Below are positions 1 through 11,619 of a stretch of DNA of 64,000 bases, in pieces; position 1 is the stretch's first letter; the number at the start of each line of letters is the position of its first letter. Both the position numbers and the translations under genes were made by a program. The stretch is from Todiramphus chloris collaris. Its lineage: Eukaryota > Chordata > Aves > Coraciiformes > Alcedinidae. The stretch lies in assembly GCA_025345505.1 (NCBI GenBank), contig JANVCC010000022.1, positions 32,401,602 through 32,465,601 of the forward strand. The letters are read 5' to 3'. The notes beneath the pieces were generated by a model, which was not told the origin of the DNA, did not search any database, and saw only the letters and a list, made by a program, of their open reading frames with translations.

Positions 1-190
1 GGGAAGGAGAGGAGATTGGGGAGGATTCACAGCCTTCATCTGCACAACTTTGTCTACCCTGGGAGTGAAATTTAGAGAATCCAGGGCTGGAGAACTGAAT
101 CCTGCCTGTGTAGGCTGTAGAGCTCTCTGGGACTGAGTTCCTCCCATCTGTCCTTAGAAGGGGCTGACTGAGGACATTTTTGCTCCTTAC

Positions 191-247
191 CTGGACTTGG
201 TGTGGCTGTATTCTTAGGTGCAGGACTGGTTTCCTGAGAGGCGTTTC
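191..247 (-). CDS. MUC13: MUC13 exon 2: short Ser/Thr/Pro-rich exon
   Basis: 57 nt, phase 1-1, acceptor CCATTCAACAG, donor CCAG^GTAAGG. Codes GNASQETSPAPKNTATPSP with an N-A-S sequon. It is the start of the mucin region, and its symmetric phase matches HEG1 mucin exons. Confidence 0.75.
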
Positions 248-3200
248 CTGTTGAATGGAAAAGGAGATGTCAGCTCTGCTTAGTGCTGTGTGGAGGAGGA
301 GCTCTGGGGAACTGTCATCAGGTAAGAGGTGAGCTGTGTGGAGATGATCCGCCAAAGCCCTGGGCAGCCTTGTCCTGCCTTAGAGTTTTCTCCAGTCCCA
401 ATGCATCTTAGTGTGATATTTTCCCTTGTATCCCTTCTCCCCATACCCTGATATTTAGTTCCTTTCTACCAGTAGCTGTTCTCTACCTTTCCTGCCTTTC
501 TCCTCCATATGATTGTGACATGTTGAGTTGCAGGCACTCTCATGTCTGCTTACAGGAAATCCCCCTCAGCCTTCCTAACGCAGCACCACATTTCCAATGC
601 TGACTGCCAGAGGCAGGGTCAAGGGCATCCTATTCAGTAGTGCATATACTGCAGCCTGAGAGCCAGCAGAGATCCGGTCCAACCTAGTGCTAATATTGAG
701 ACCTTCTATTGCTGTATCAGTTTGCCTTTCTCATCTCTTAAACAAATATTGCTTTTACTGTGATGCATCTCCAGTAGTTGCACTGTTTTTAATTGGATTT
801 ACATGACATTGCACTCCATAATTAAGAGGTTCACAGTGACTGCTCAGATTCTTCTCCAGACATCAGCTAAATCCATTCACTGGGAGATACACTTTGCATC
901 TGTGGAAGATGATCTCAGGAGAAGCAGCATTAAAAACTCTACATGGACTCTTTCAGAACAGCAATGGAAGAATGACCGCCTTTGCCAACACCTCCTGTGA
1001 TGTAACAGATTCAAATGGACATGGAAAGCAGAATATTTTTATTCAAAGAATGCATATTCTGCTAAACTATCAAGAGTCTCTTTCCAGGACTACACTTCTG
1101 TGCAGGTATGACAGTATACATTATTTTTTGCTATTGTTTTCCTTCCTTGTTATAATTATTTTATATGTAAACAGTGTCATTCTTAACTCATATATAAGAA
1201 ATGTTTGGGTATTTTTGTCTAGATGTAAGGAGAACAAATATTAAAACAGCCTTGCCAATAAATGTGTGATACTGGCAAATGGTTGGTTTGGATCATATGA
1301 TCTAACTTTAATCTTAGTTACTATACGAGTTATAAGTAAACATATTTACTTTGAGTTAATGCTGCTGCAATCAAATCCTAATCTAAGCCATTAACAGCAT
1401 GCAAGTGGAAGACTAATATATTTGCAACTAAAATCCTTATCACTAACAATCTTATAGCTGGTATATTTAAAATATATTGCAAATCTCAACAGACATTTAA
1501 AAAATAGACTCTACTGATCAAGGGCTTTGTAGGTCTTTGAAAATCCAAAGTGAGGCAAGTTTAATAAACTTTTTTCTTCTGATCCATAAAGTTGATGTAG
1601 AAAAGGCACATCAAAAAGACGACACCTGAAGTAAACCATTAGTCTCCTCTAGGATGAAGGAGAAACATGAGCAATTGTGCAAGTTCTCTTCCAAGCCTTC
1701 TACCTCCACTGGTCACTGGGTCCTAAAGACAGCATTATTTATTCCCCAGTCAACGTAAAGAAATGTACATTTTTCCTATAAGCTACAATTCCAGGAACCT
1801 GTGCTGGCCACAGGCCATGGTTTTGGAGTATTGTTTAGCCTGTCTTCTCAAAACAGATGTTGGGGCAGTAACCTCTTACAGAGCCAGTCCTTTGTCTACA
1901 ACACCTGCCAGGCTTGTAGAAGCTCTGGCCAACAGTTGGTCAGGACTACCCTTTGGACTCAGGAAGAATTGCGTCGGCGGTGACAGCAGAGCACATGAGC
2001 TGCAATTGAACCTTGCTGGTGGGCTTGTCAAAGGCAATCTGAGCAAAGGTGGCTGTTTTATGGCTCTATCTCCATAGACCCAACCTTCAGTGTAAGGAAA
2101 CAGGATGCGTTAATAGACTTAGGCGTTTACTATGGAGATAAAGAAATGGACATTGTGACTGAGGTTATGGAATAATAGACACCTGGCTGCTGAATAGGGC
2201 AGGGCCTTTGCCAGTAAGTACTATTCAGAGACATCCTGCAAAGGTTTTACAATGTTTGCTTAGAATAAAAAAGGTTTCTGGGCAGGCCCATCCTGATGCA
2301 ATCTGTTCAAGTAAGTGAAAGATTCACTTTGGTTTCAGGAGCTCTTGGGTCAAGATTTTTCATATCTTGCTGTTATCCACAAGCCTCTAAACAGAAAACC
2401 AATCAACTGACAGTATGGAAGGCTTCTATGCTTATTATTTATAGATAAAAATTGGTCTGTAGCATGTTGTAGATACTGCTGGAAATACATATATTCACTC
2501 ACAGTAGACAACAGAGACCCATAACCATTTGTCACCAGTTGCAAGCTAAAGGGCATCAGTGAAGGTCTTTGTCTCCATATTAGCTGGGAGTTCCTGTCCT
2601 CTCGCAGCTTCAAGTCACCACAAACTCTTCATATAGTTGCCTTGACTCTACTTCTGCTAATGCCTTTGCCCCCTCATGTTTGTCACTGAGTGTCGGGGAC
2701 AGGCACGTTTGGGTGGTGGCACTGGCCCACACCCACCAGGTTTGTCACAATGCCAGGAAAAGTAGTGAATGGCTTAAGGAATAACACCTGCCCTTCCGTT
2801 TGAACAGACCACACTGCAACCCTCTGCCAGCCAAGCTGGTGGTGAAGTTCCCATTAATTAATTTCAGGCGGAGGGAGTGAGGGCTCTGTGAGCTCAGATT
2901 GCTTCGGGAGCCTCTGCCCGGCGGGCTGACAGCACTCCCTTCCCTGGGTACTGGGGTGGAACACTCGCACCTTTTGTTGTGATTGCAATAGAGCTTGAAT
3001 TACCTGGGGTTAGTGGGCAGCTCCGGAAAACCGCTCTTGGAATTGGCTAAATTAGGTTAATCACAAGCACCACCGACTTTGCATTGTTCTGTGAGCAAGG
3101 AAAACACTTGGCTTGCAGTGACGCTTTTCGTTATTAATTAATCAAAACCTAGACGTGCTGAATTGTGTCTCACCGCTGACCTCCAGCCTCTCAGCACCTG

Positions 3201-3338
3201 CTGGAAGTACTAAGCAAGCCATTCCCTGACACAGAATAGCTGCCCTGATAAATCCCGAAACAGAAGATAGTGTTTCTTACCTTTCAAAAGGCCCAACACC
3301 AGGCTGAGCAACACAGTGAGGAATACAGAGCGTCTCAT
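191..3338 (-). CDS. MUC13: MUC13 (mucin 13), 5' end; continues beyond the window
   Basis: Two coding exons, 3281-3338 and 191-247, join in frame (phase 1). The product begins with a signal peptide, then N-A-S-Q-E-T-S-P-A-P and further Thr/Pro/Ser residues. MUC13 is an epithelial membrane mucin of gut and airway with EGF and SEA domains downstream. In human it lies just 3' of HEG1 on the same strand, as here. Only about 38 residues are visible, so the assignment rests on synteny, signal peptide and composition. The EGF, SEA and membrane exons must lie left of position 1. Confidence 0.75.
248..3280 (-). other. MUC13: MUC13 intron 1 (3.0 kb)
   Basis: No exon or transposon recognised. The part nearest exon 1 (about 2.8-3.2 kb) is rich in ATTAATTAAT-type homeodomain sites and contains an HNF1-like site. 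Bases 1-190 are the start of intron 2 and show nothing clear. Confidence 0.7.
3130..3142. promoter_or_regulatory. HNF1-like site in MUC13 intron 1
   Basis: GTTATTAATTAAT matches 10 of 12 fixed positions of the HNF1 consensus GTTAATNATTAAC. HNF1 is active in gut epithelium, where MUC13 is expressed. The evidence is a motif only. Confidence 0.3.
3281..3338 (-). CDS. MUC13: MUC13 exon 1: signal peptide
   Basis: ATG in the context GCGGCAATGA. Codes MRRSVFLTVLLSLVLGLLK plus one base; donor AAAG^GTAAGA. Two Arg residues then a 13-residue hydrophobic core make a clear signal peptide. The upstream 5' UTR contains an (CAG)-rich stretch. Confidence 0.85.
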
Positions 3339-3406
3339 TGCCGCTTCTGTTGCTGCTGTCGCTGCTGAACCTTAGAGAAAGTGTTTTTCTCTTCTGGCGT
3401 CAGCTC

Positions 3407-3412
3407 ATTTAA
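3407..3412 (-). promoter_or_regulatory. TATA-like box of MUC13
   Basis: TTAAAT on the minus strand, 69 nt before the ATG. This would place transcription start near 3,378-3,382 and give a 5' UTR of about 40 nt. Confidence 0.4.
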
Positions 3413-3447
3413 GGTCCCGGCCACAGGTAGAGAGTTCAGCCCCGAGC

Positions 3448-3455
3448 TGACGTCA
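3448..3455. promoter_or_regulatory. CRE palindrome TGACGTCA in MUC13 promoter
   Basis: A perfect full-site cAMP response element 110 nt upstream of the MUC13 ATG. A half-site (TGACGC on the minus strand) follows at about 3396-3401. The distance to the inferred start near 3,380 is typical for CREB/ATF sites. Confidence 0.55.
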
Positions 3456-6094
3456 TGGTGGCAAGTGGCAAATGATAGATCCAAGCTGTGTTTTTCTTCC
3501 TTCTTAAGCTGGGAGGAGATTTCTGGACCTGCAGTGTTCTTCCTTTAAGTCAAAAATGTTTGAGACCTGTTGACACAAGGAAGTTGCTGCTAAATAAGCT
3601 AATATGGGAACGGACAGCACACCAGCTCTCCACACTGACACCTTCAGTGCAGATTACATGGAGGGTGCTGTAAAATATGTTCTTAAAGCAGCTATCCCAT
3701 CCAAGGTGTGCTAATTATGCGTTTGGAGCAGAGTACCTGCGATCCACATGCTCACTTCCCTTGCAATAAATTACCAGTACAGATAAGCTCCATGCCTCAG
3801 ACTCCAACTGTTCTTTCCTTATAAGCAAAGTGTTATGCCAAGGCACTTCTTACTGTTCAACAGGGTAAAAAGCAACAGAAAATACCTGCACCTTTAACAG
3901 GAAAGAAACAGGACTGAGCTTGGCCCTGCTGGCAGCAATTATGGCTGTTTTGTTTGCTGCCATCTTATATGTGCTACAGCCTCGAAAAAAAATTGGTGTG
4001 GCAAGAGAAGGGGGAACAGGCAGGACAGGCAGCAGGTGTTTTACTTCATCCTAGTGGCAACCCTCCTTTCTCGAGAAGTGTGTTTATGCCAGGGAAACAT
4101 TTGGAAGCAGGGATGGTCAGGCTGGAGCAAGGAGCCCACAGGAGATCTAGCAATAAGAAATAGCCCAGAAGGCCATGGAGCAGGTAACACAGCTATGATG
4201 CAGGGAAAATAGTTGGAAGACAGAAACCTTTTGACATTGCATACCAGGAAGCTTCTGAAAATCTCTAGGTAGAAACCAAGATGGGAAAAAATGTTTCTCT
4301 GGGCAGGAACTGCTTTTCCCAAATCCTCTTATTTTTCACTGTTTCAACTGCCTGAGTTTCTAGCTGAACGGTGTGTTTGTTCTGCTTTGTGATCCAGTAA
4401 AATGCACTGCTTGAGACCATTAGATATTGGATGGCCCACAGTGATTTCCAGTTCCTCCTTTTCAGGCAAAGGTGTTATTTCTCTCGGTTCAAAGGTCGGG
4501 GTGACCCTGGATCCTACCACAAGGGCCAGTGAAGTCTTTCCGTGAAACAAACACAGGTTACCCCTGTCATTATCAGACACGGACAAGACGAATGAATAAC
4601 CTCCTGTGAATCCCCCACAGAGCCACCTCTAATGGCTGTAGAGCTGGTCTCCTCTGGCCAACTCCACTGCCAGCAGCAGTGGCAGGCTGGGGACATATTT
4701 CTGAACGTGAAGTAGCAGCTCTGCGTGTTACACGCCTCTCCCCTTCCTTCACCTGCTTTTGTTTGATCTGCTGTTTTAGAAACAAGACAGGCAGTCACAT
4801 GTCCTAATCTCATATATTCAGAGGGTGGCTCTTCTTGTACGTAGGAGGGTGGGAAAGACCAGCAGTATTACTCAAGTCACAAGTCATTCCTGAGCTTAGT
4901 GTTGTCCTGAACTTTTACCTTGTACTGAACTAGGAAACACTGGTGAGCAAAAATGGTTGGGTGCCTCTCTGCTGGCACGGGGAATACATCCTCATCCCTC
5001 TGAACCCTGCAACTGGACCTGCTCAGAACACCCAGACCAAACTGTGGGGTTTTTTTTGTTGTATCTGCCTTTGCACCCCCCAGCCAGGGGCCAGGCTAGG
5101 GGGGATCACTCAGGAGCTGGTGCTGGGGTCCCCTGGGCTGGAGGCAGCCCGTGCTCGCTGTCAGGGAGCTGCGAGGCCAAGGGTGGTGGGGGATCACAAG
5201 CAGTGAGGGGCCATCCCACCACCCCCAGACACAGAGCAGGGCCAGCCCGCAAGGGTCGCCAGGATCAGAGACAGCCCTGGGGTGGCCTGGGCCATGCTTG
5301 GAGACCCCACAGCCCCCCTGGACCATTCTGGATCCAGCTTCTGACCCTGCTGCTGCTCACTCCCATACCAGTCACCCAGTACAGCCCCTCCAGACTCCTC
5401 CTCAAATCTCACTCTTGCTGGGGAGCTGGCAGAAAAGGCGAAGGCAGTGCCTGGGAAGCATTTGTCAGTAGAGCACTGCATGTCCCTGCTTCAGGCAGAG
5501 TCTGCCTTCGTCCCCAGGCCACCACCACCCTCCCAGCTTCACCCCACGCAGGGCAGGAGAACCTGAAAACTAAACACAAAGTCTCGCTTGAATGAAGTGT
5601 TTTAGTCGCGAGCAGACTGCGCTGTGAGCCTCCAGGAAGATCCAACACCTCCAGCCATTTGGGGAGCCACAGCATGTGCTTCAGCTGGACATGGATGTAC
5701 AGAGGGAGACAATCCTGGCTGTGGAGCGTGTTTGGTAATGCTGTATGCCACCAGCCATCTGGCATATCTAGACTCTTCAGTGATCGTGAAGCATTCTGCT
5801 TTTCAAATGCTGCCTCAAGGTGCAATTAGATTAATCCAGGTCTTAAAATCTCCCTATTGGCTGTGAAGGAAGCATACAGGACAAAGAGATTTTTCCAGAG
5901 CACTATTAGAAATGATGGTCAGGTCTCCAGCATGTGTAAAAGGTGCTTTGCTGGCTAGACTGGTATCTACTGGTTGAGCATGTAGTCGTGCACATTAAAC
6001 CTGTTCTTTATAGTGGATGCACATCAGGACCTGGCATATTAACTATACATTTACAGTTCACTTCAACTCTTGAGCAATCCCAATGACAAATACA

Positions 6095-6500
6095 GGCTGG
6101 GCAATAAGCAGATTGAGAGCAGCCCTGCAGAGAAGAAGGGTTTCTGGTTGATGAGAAGCTCAACATAACCTGTCAAAGTGCACTTGCAGCCCAGAAAGCC
6201 AACCATTTCCTGGGCTGCATCAAAAAACGTGTGGCAAGCGGGTCAAGGGAAGTAATTCTCCCCCTCTGCTCTCGTGAGACCCCGCATGGAGTATTGTGTT
6301 CATCTCTGGAGTCTCCAGCACAAGAAGGACACAGAGTTCCGAGGAGGGCCATGAAGGTAAGAGGGCTGGAGCATCTCTCCGATGAGGAAAGGCTAAGACA
6401 GCTGGGGCTTTGAGCAACCTGGTCTCATGGAAGGTGTTCCTGCCTGTGGCATGTGGGCTGGAACTAGATGAGCTTTAACTCAAACCGTTCTATGATACTG
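6095..6500 (+). mobile_element. CR1 LINE fragment, internally deleted
   Basis: The first 320 bases match the end of CR1 ORF2 (frame fragments read SREVILPL and LEHLSDEERLRQLGL). The sequence then jumps to CR1 3'-end material (GAGCAACCTGGTCT, GGAACTAGATGAG) ending TTCTATGATA. The middle 3' segment is missing, so this is a deleted copy. Degraded frames, no coding potential. Confidence 0.85.
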
Positions 6501-9500
6501 GGAGTCTTACCTGATTATTCCTGTTTATCACAATCACAGGTTAGGAAGTGTGACTCATTTGCAATGCAAAAGGCACCAGAAGCTATAAAACCAAACTGTT
6601 GCACATCAAATCTCAGATATGGCAGTTAAGAGTAATGGCAAATTATTACTATGGAATAAAGAATGTGTTATATTTAGTAACAAACACTTGTCCTCTTGTC
6701 CTGATCTTTGTTTATGGCAGAAAACCAGAAGCATTAAAGATAAAAGACCTTGTTTTTCTATTAGAAAGTGCATAGTCCCATGCAGCCTCATTATTAACTG
6801 TAAGCTGCATGTAATCAAGAGGCAATCCTGCTGCCAGAAGACAAATTATTAAGTAGGACAAAGTGTCTGCTATAGCTGTTTGTGTGGGTCAGCTGGATAC
6901 TTTCTTCCTGTGTATCTTTTCAATCCTATTCCTTCTTCCCTACATGTTTCACTATCTCATATACAATTGGTTCAACCACTGTATGCTACATAAACAGGTA
7001 GAAATATATGTTGCAATTAGGTAAAAGTTGAAAAAAAAACTCCAGAAAGTTCAACTCAAAGTGCTATATATGCAGGTTCACTCGTAATCAAAGGAAGCAG
7101 ATGCACTTTGACTTCTTTTTAAGTGGTTCTCAAGAGGGTTGAGGGCACACATCATGGATGCATTTGATGGTCTCTGAGGCACTGGTATGCAAATCTGAAG
7201 TGGATAGGGCTGTTAAATCCTGTGCTTGTCCATTACTACAAAGGTCTTCTACCTGGTGTTACGGCAATGTTGTGACAAGTCCTTTTGCACTGTCAATTTC
7301 CTTAAAAAATACCAAAGTCACAAAGAAAATAGATCAACTTGCAGTAGCAAGTAACAGAACCAATGACCTGTTAACAGTCCTTCTCTTGCAAATGAACAGA
7401 ACCTCAGGATCTAGTTGGGTTACTCTTGCCCACTTTTCCCACCAGAGTCTTACTAGACAAGGAGCAGGCATAAAACAAAATTCTGTACTATATCACAATT
7501 GAAAGTAGACTGAAGTTTCAGGCTGTAGCAAGAATTATGTTCTAGACCCATCATTTTTCTGTGAGTGGCCCTCTCTTCATCTAGAGCAGCTGTCTAGCGT
7601 GGGATCTTGTGACACTACTGTCAAGGGTGAGGGTTATCTTACCATGGGGTAAGCTACCCTCTGCAGATGTTGGTGCCTTTTCATGCTACTGCAGGAGCCA
7701 GATGGTAGGTTCAAACTGGTACCTAACTTTTGGTAAGGCAAATGAATCCTACTTTAGTCCTATCCAACTGCTATCACTGTTGAGTGTTGTACTCCTCTGG
7801 AGCAATATAATAAAATATTGTTCCACATGAACATACCTACCAGCACTCTAGATGTTCTTCTACATTCATGCCTCTTCCCAGCATCCTGGGCTGGACATTG
7901 TCTTCACCTGGATTCAAAGTAGCCTCTTTCTTCCTCTGAGAGACACTCAGCTGTATGTTCTTCCCAGTGCCCAGTGGCACTTACTGAGGTAGGACTGATC
8001 TCACTGTGGTCTCAGGTACAGTGCTTTGCCCTTACAAACAACTCTGCTGCGTCAGCTTCTTCTAAGATTTGCCTCCCCATGCAAACACACAACTTTACCA
8101 ATTCTCTCAAAATTCTAGCAGGATGAAATATTAAATTGAGGAAAAAAAAAAAAATTAAACTGAGATGATTAATGTTACTGAAATAAACTCAGCTAAGCAG
8201 AAGTTCGTCCAGCACAACTAACAGAACATACCCATGTCTTCTTTGCTTTTCATTTTAGTCATGCAATCATCACCAAGGACCACCAAAAGAACAATAAAAT
8301 TTCTTATTTTCTACATTAGATTTCTAATTTTAATTAAAACCATCCAGAAGTTGGGTGTCTCTTTACAGGGAAGGCTAAAGACAATTAAAAAGCTGAGACA
8401 TAGTAATATTCATAGTTTATTGTATTCTTTTATAATACTGACTAGAACGCCAGATTTAATAATATTGGATGCAGGTATAAAAATAATCCAATCCTTAAAA
8501 ACTATATTTTGCTTCTACAGTACTGCATAATTAGTGGAGGCTGGAAATATGATACAACTTTAAATAATACTGGTTTGGAAAATGTCCTCAGAATGCCAGT
8601 GACTTGGAAGCAAACATTCAGAGATACAGGGAAGGAAACAGGGCAATGTCAAGAACATAAAGCAGGTTTACATTCAGGTTGATACAAGACGCACAAACAA
8701 ATGCTGAGAATTTACCTTGTGAAATAGAGCTCACATACGTAAGCTTTACTGCTGCAATTCTGAAAGCTGCTCAAATAAACCATTATGATTTTACACACCA
8801 ACTTTTGACCTTCTGTTAGGAGAAAGTCCTGTAGAATTTGACAGGGCTTAAAACAAATATCAGAGTTTAACAGAATTTCCTTTAAAAAAGGAAAGTATGA
8901 AGTATTTATTCCTTTGTTTGCTTGTTTTTTCTTTAAAGTAAACCCACTCTAGTAGATTTTATTGGAGACCTTTTCTGTTAGGTGAATTCTATGGCACTGC
9001 TTGAGTGAAGTAATCAGCTTTTACTGTATTCAGCAGGACTTTTCCACACAGGGTTTTGCAGATCTGGGAGCTGTCAGCTGCAGTCATTAATCCAAGCAAG
9101 TCTCCCATCCCTTCCAGCATTTTACCAGAATAAAGACCAAGGAACTCAGCATTTACATACCACTTTTCAGGAACATCAGGCACCCTCTCTAGGTTTTCCC
9201 TCAACAAGGATATGACACATTTGCAAAACAAGCTAGACACAGGAGAGGTGTCATCCCACATAAGACCTTACAGAAAGCACAGAAGCCACATTTGCTTTAG
9301 ACATATACTTCTGCTAATCAAGTAAGCATATTCCTGTCATCTTTTTCTGTTTGTTTGGGTTGTTTGGTTCTTTTTTATTATTATTTCTTATTCCTTCATA
9401 GATTTATGTCCTGCTTTTTAATTTCAGCAGGTCAAGTGAATGAAGAATTGCATACAGATTGCAAAGCTCCCAAAACACATCACATAGCCCTTCTGAAACT

Positions 9501-10234
9501 GGGAGAGCTTGCTTCATTTCTGAAGGGACAAGTAAGAGTGAGCTAATACCAGTTCTTTTCTGTGACTGCAGGAAGCTCCTCTAAATCCTTAGAAAGTCTT
9601 ACAAGATATGAAACAGGCTGGATGATCAGTAAAACAACTACACAAAATTGACATTCATTCTCTTCTCAGAAAGGTGTTTCAGATCTTGATCCTGTTTTGC
9701 TCAGTCTCACTTAGTACAGGTCCTTTTACAGTAATAACTATACTTTTGAAAACTAAATACAACATGGAAAGGCAAGAACAATATCATAGAAATAGGCAGA
9801 ACACGGAACCATGGGAAAGCATGTACTACACACAGGTGGTGGAATAACTCAGGCCTAGGAAAAACATCATTATAGCCCATGAGAGTTATCCTGGTCACTC
9901 TAATGGATGCTGGATTAGGTCCTTTGTGTGTAAAGAGGAAAAAAACATTAGTCAGCATAGGAAGAGTATTTAAGTAGAATGCATCCATTCTTGTTAATTT
10001 AAGGAAGAAAACTAAAGACTAAATATCACTATGAGGGAATAAGAAGTCCAGCTGGCTTTGGAATGGATATGGCCATTGACCAGGATTAGAGACAAGTCCT
10101 GGGGAAGCACTTGGCATGTGTGCAGCGATGTCCAAACCCACTCTGCTGCTCACTCTGTCAGGTCCCAGCAAACAACCTTTCCAAGTATTGGCACAAACAA
10201 TTTCACAATGGTAAGCACCTCTCTCTGACTGCAA

Positions 10235-10240
10235 TTTATT
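10235..10240 (-). terminator. Candidate HEG1 polyadenylation signal
   Basis: AATAAA on the minus strand, about 5.1 kb past the stop, followed within 45 nt by a GT-rich stretch. Human HEG1 has a long 3' UTR, so a distant signal is expected. Other AATAAA copies lie at 11068-11073 and 8958-8963, and sequence alone does not choose between them. Confidence 0.25.
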
Positions 10241-11129
10241 GCTGCTTTTAAACCATTTTACTACCACTCACTGTGGAAGCAAATACCTTTTAGAAGGCTT
10301 GTCACAAGGGGTGGCTCGGTACATGACCGTGACAGTGGGACGTACGGGAAATGCTGCAACAGCAATGAGATTCATTGCTGCTGGGTTACCCAGTGCTTTA
10401 AATGTGGATGGCAAAAGGCATCAAAATGCCCCTGTCCTGTTTTTTCCTCATAGAGCCCAATTCAGTGCTGTGATGTTTCAACACCATGCATAAAGCCCCT
10501 GATTTTTCCAGTGCAGTTGGGAGGGCTGGCCAGCGCAAGCAGCAGTGCATGGCAGGGATGCAGGAAGGCTGTGTGTATGAGCCTCCCTTTTGAATGCTCC
10601 CCCAAATCTGCATTTTGCAGCTCTGTTCACTGGGGCTACCTCTCCAAGGCTGGCTGCCAGGGGTATTTCTGTGGGTGAGGGGCTTTTGTCAGTACAATTG
10701 GCAGAGCACGGCAGCAGCAAATGTATGCATCTCGCATCTTTTCCCGTCAAGCAACAACACAGCATTTTTTCCAAAGTTAATAAAAAATACACTCACACAC
10801 CACCCGTGGGCTCTTGCCGACTGCTCCTCTCGTTTTCCACAGCAGCCAGGAGCAAGAGCAGACTTCTGTGTAGTGTTGGTGTCATTTTTCATCCTTTCCC
10901 CATGCCTGGCTGACCACTTGCATCCTCTTTACAAGAAACATACTACTTCTGTCTTATTCTCTCAGACAGTACAGAGCAATTCCACTTGGCAAAAACATCC
11001 AGTATGCTCAAAATTTGCAAATTGGGGTAGCTAAAAGTAATATACATAGTCTGAGAAATTAGCTGCATTTATTTAGACATCCTATGAGGTGTTAGGTAGT
11101 GAATAGTGAGTCATCTGAACTTGAAAGTG

Positions 11130-11619
11130 GGCTTGAGGGCACCTGAAGACCCCTCTCACATTTGACAGAGGAGGGCAACGAAGCTGGTCAAGGGACTGGA
11201 GATGAGATCATATGAGGACTTTTTGAAGGAGGTGGGTCTGTTTAGTTTGAGGAAGAGGAGGGTGAGGGGAGACTTTATTACTCTCTACAACTACCTGTAA
11301 GGATATTGTAGAGAGGCTGGTGCTGGTCTCTTCTCTCAGGTAATTAGTGACAGAACCAGAGGGAATGGCCTAAAGCTGAAACAAGGTAGATTTAGACTGG
11401 ACACTAGGAAAAAATTCTTCACTGAAAGCGTGGTGAGATATTGGAATAGGCAGTCCAGGGAGGTGGTTGAATCGCCATCCCTGGATGTGTTTAAGCATCG
11501 CTTAGATGCAGTGTTGGGGGACATGGTCGAGGGGTGAACTTGTAGAGTAGGGCTAATGGTTGGACACGATGATCCCAAGGGTCTTTTCCAACCTGAGTGA
11601 TTCTGTGATTCTGTGACAG
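11130..11619 (+). mobile_element. CR1 LINE 3' portion with intact tail
   Basis: About 490 bases match CR1 from the GAGGGCAACGAAGCTGGT and GGACTGGAGATGAGA region through GGAAGAGGAGGGTGAGGGGA, GACTGGACACTAGGAAAAAA, GGTTGGACACGATGATCCCA to the tail GATTCTGTGATTCTGTGA. It is 5'-truncated, as usual for CR1. It lies 3.7-4.2 kb past the HEG1 stop, opposite to HEG1, perhaps inside its 3' UTR. Confidence 0.93.

Noticed and set aside
4957-5595. Plus-strand open frame of 212 codons in the GC-rich patch
   Set aside because: Low-complexity Pro/Gly/Ser composition, equally long frames on the opposite strand, and no domain or conservation that I recognise.
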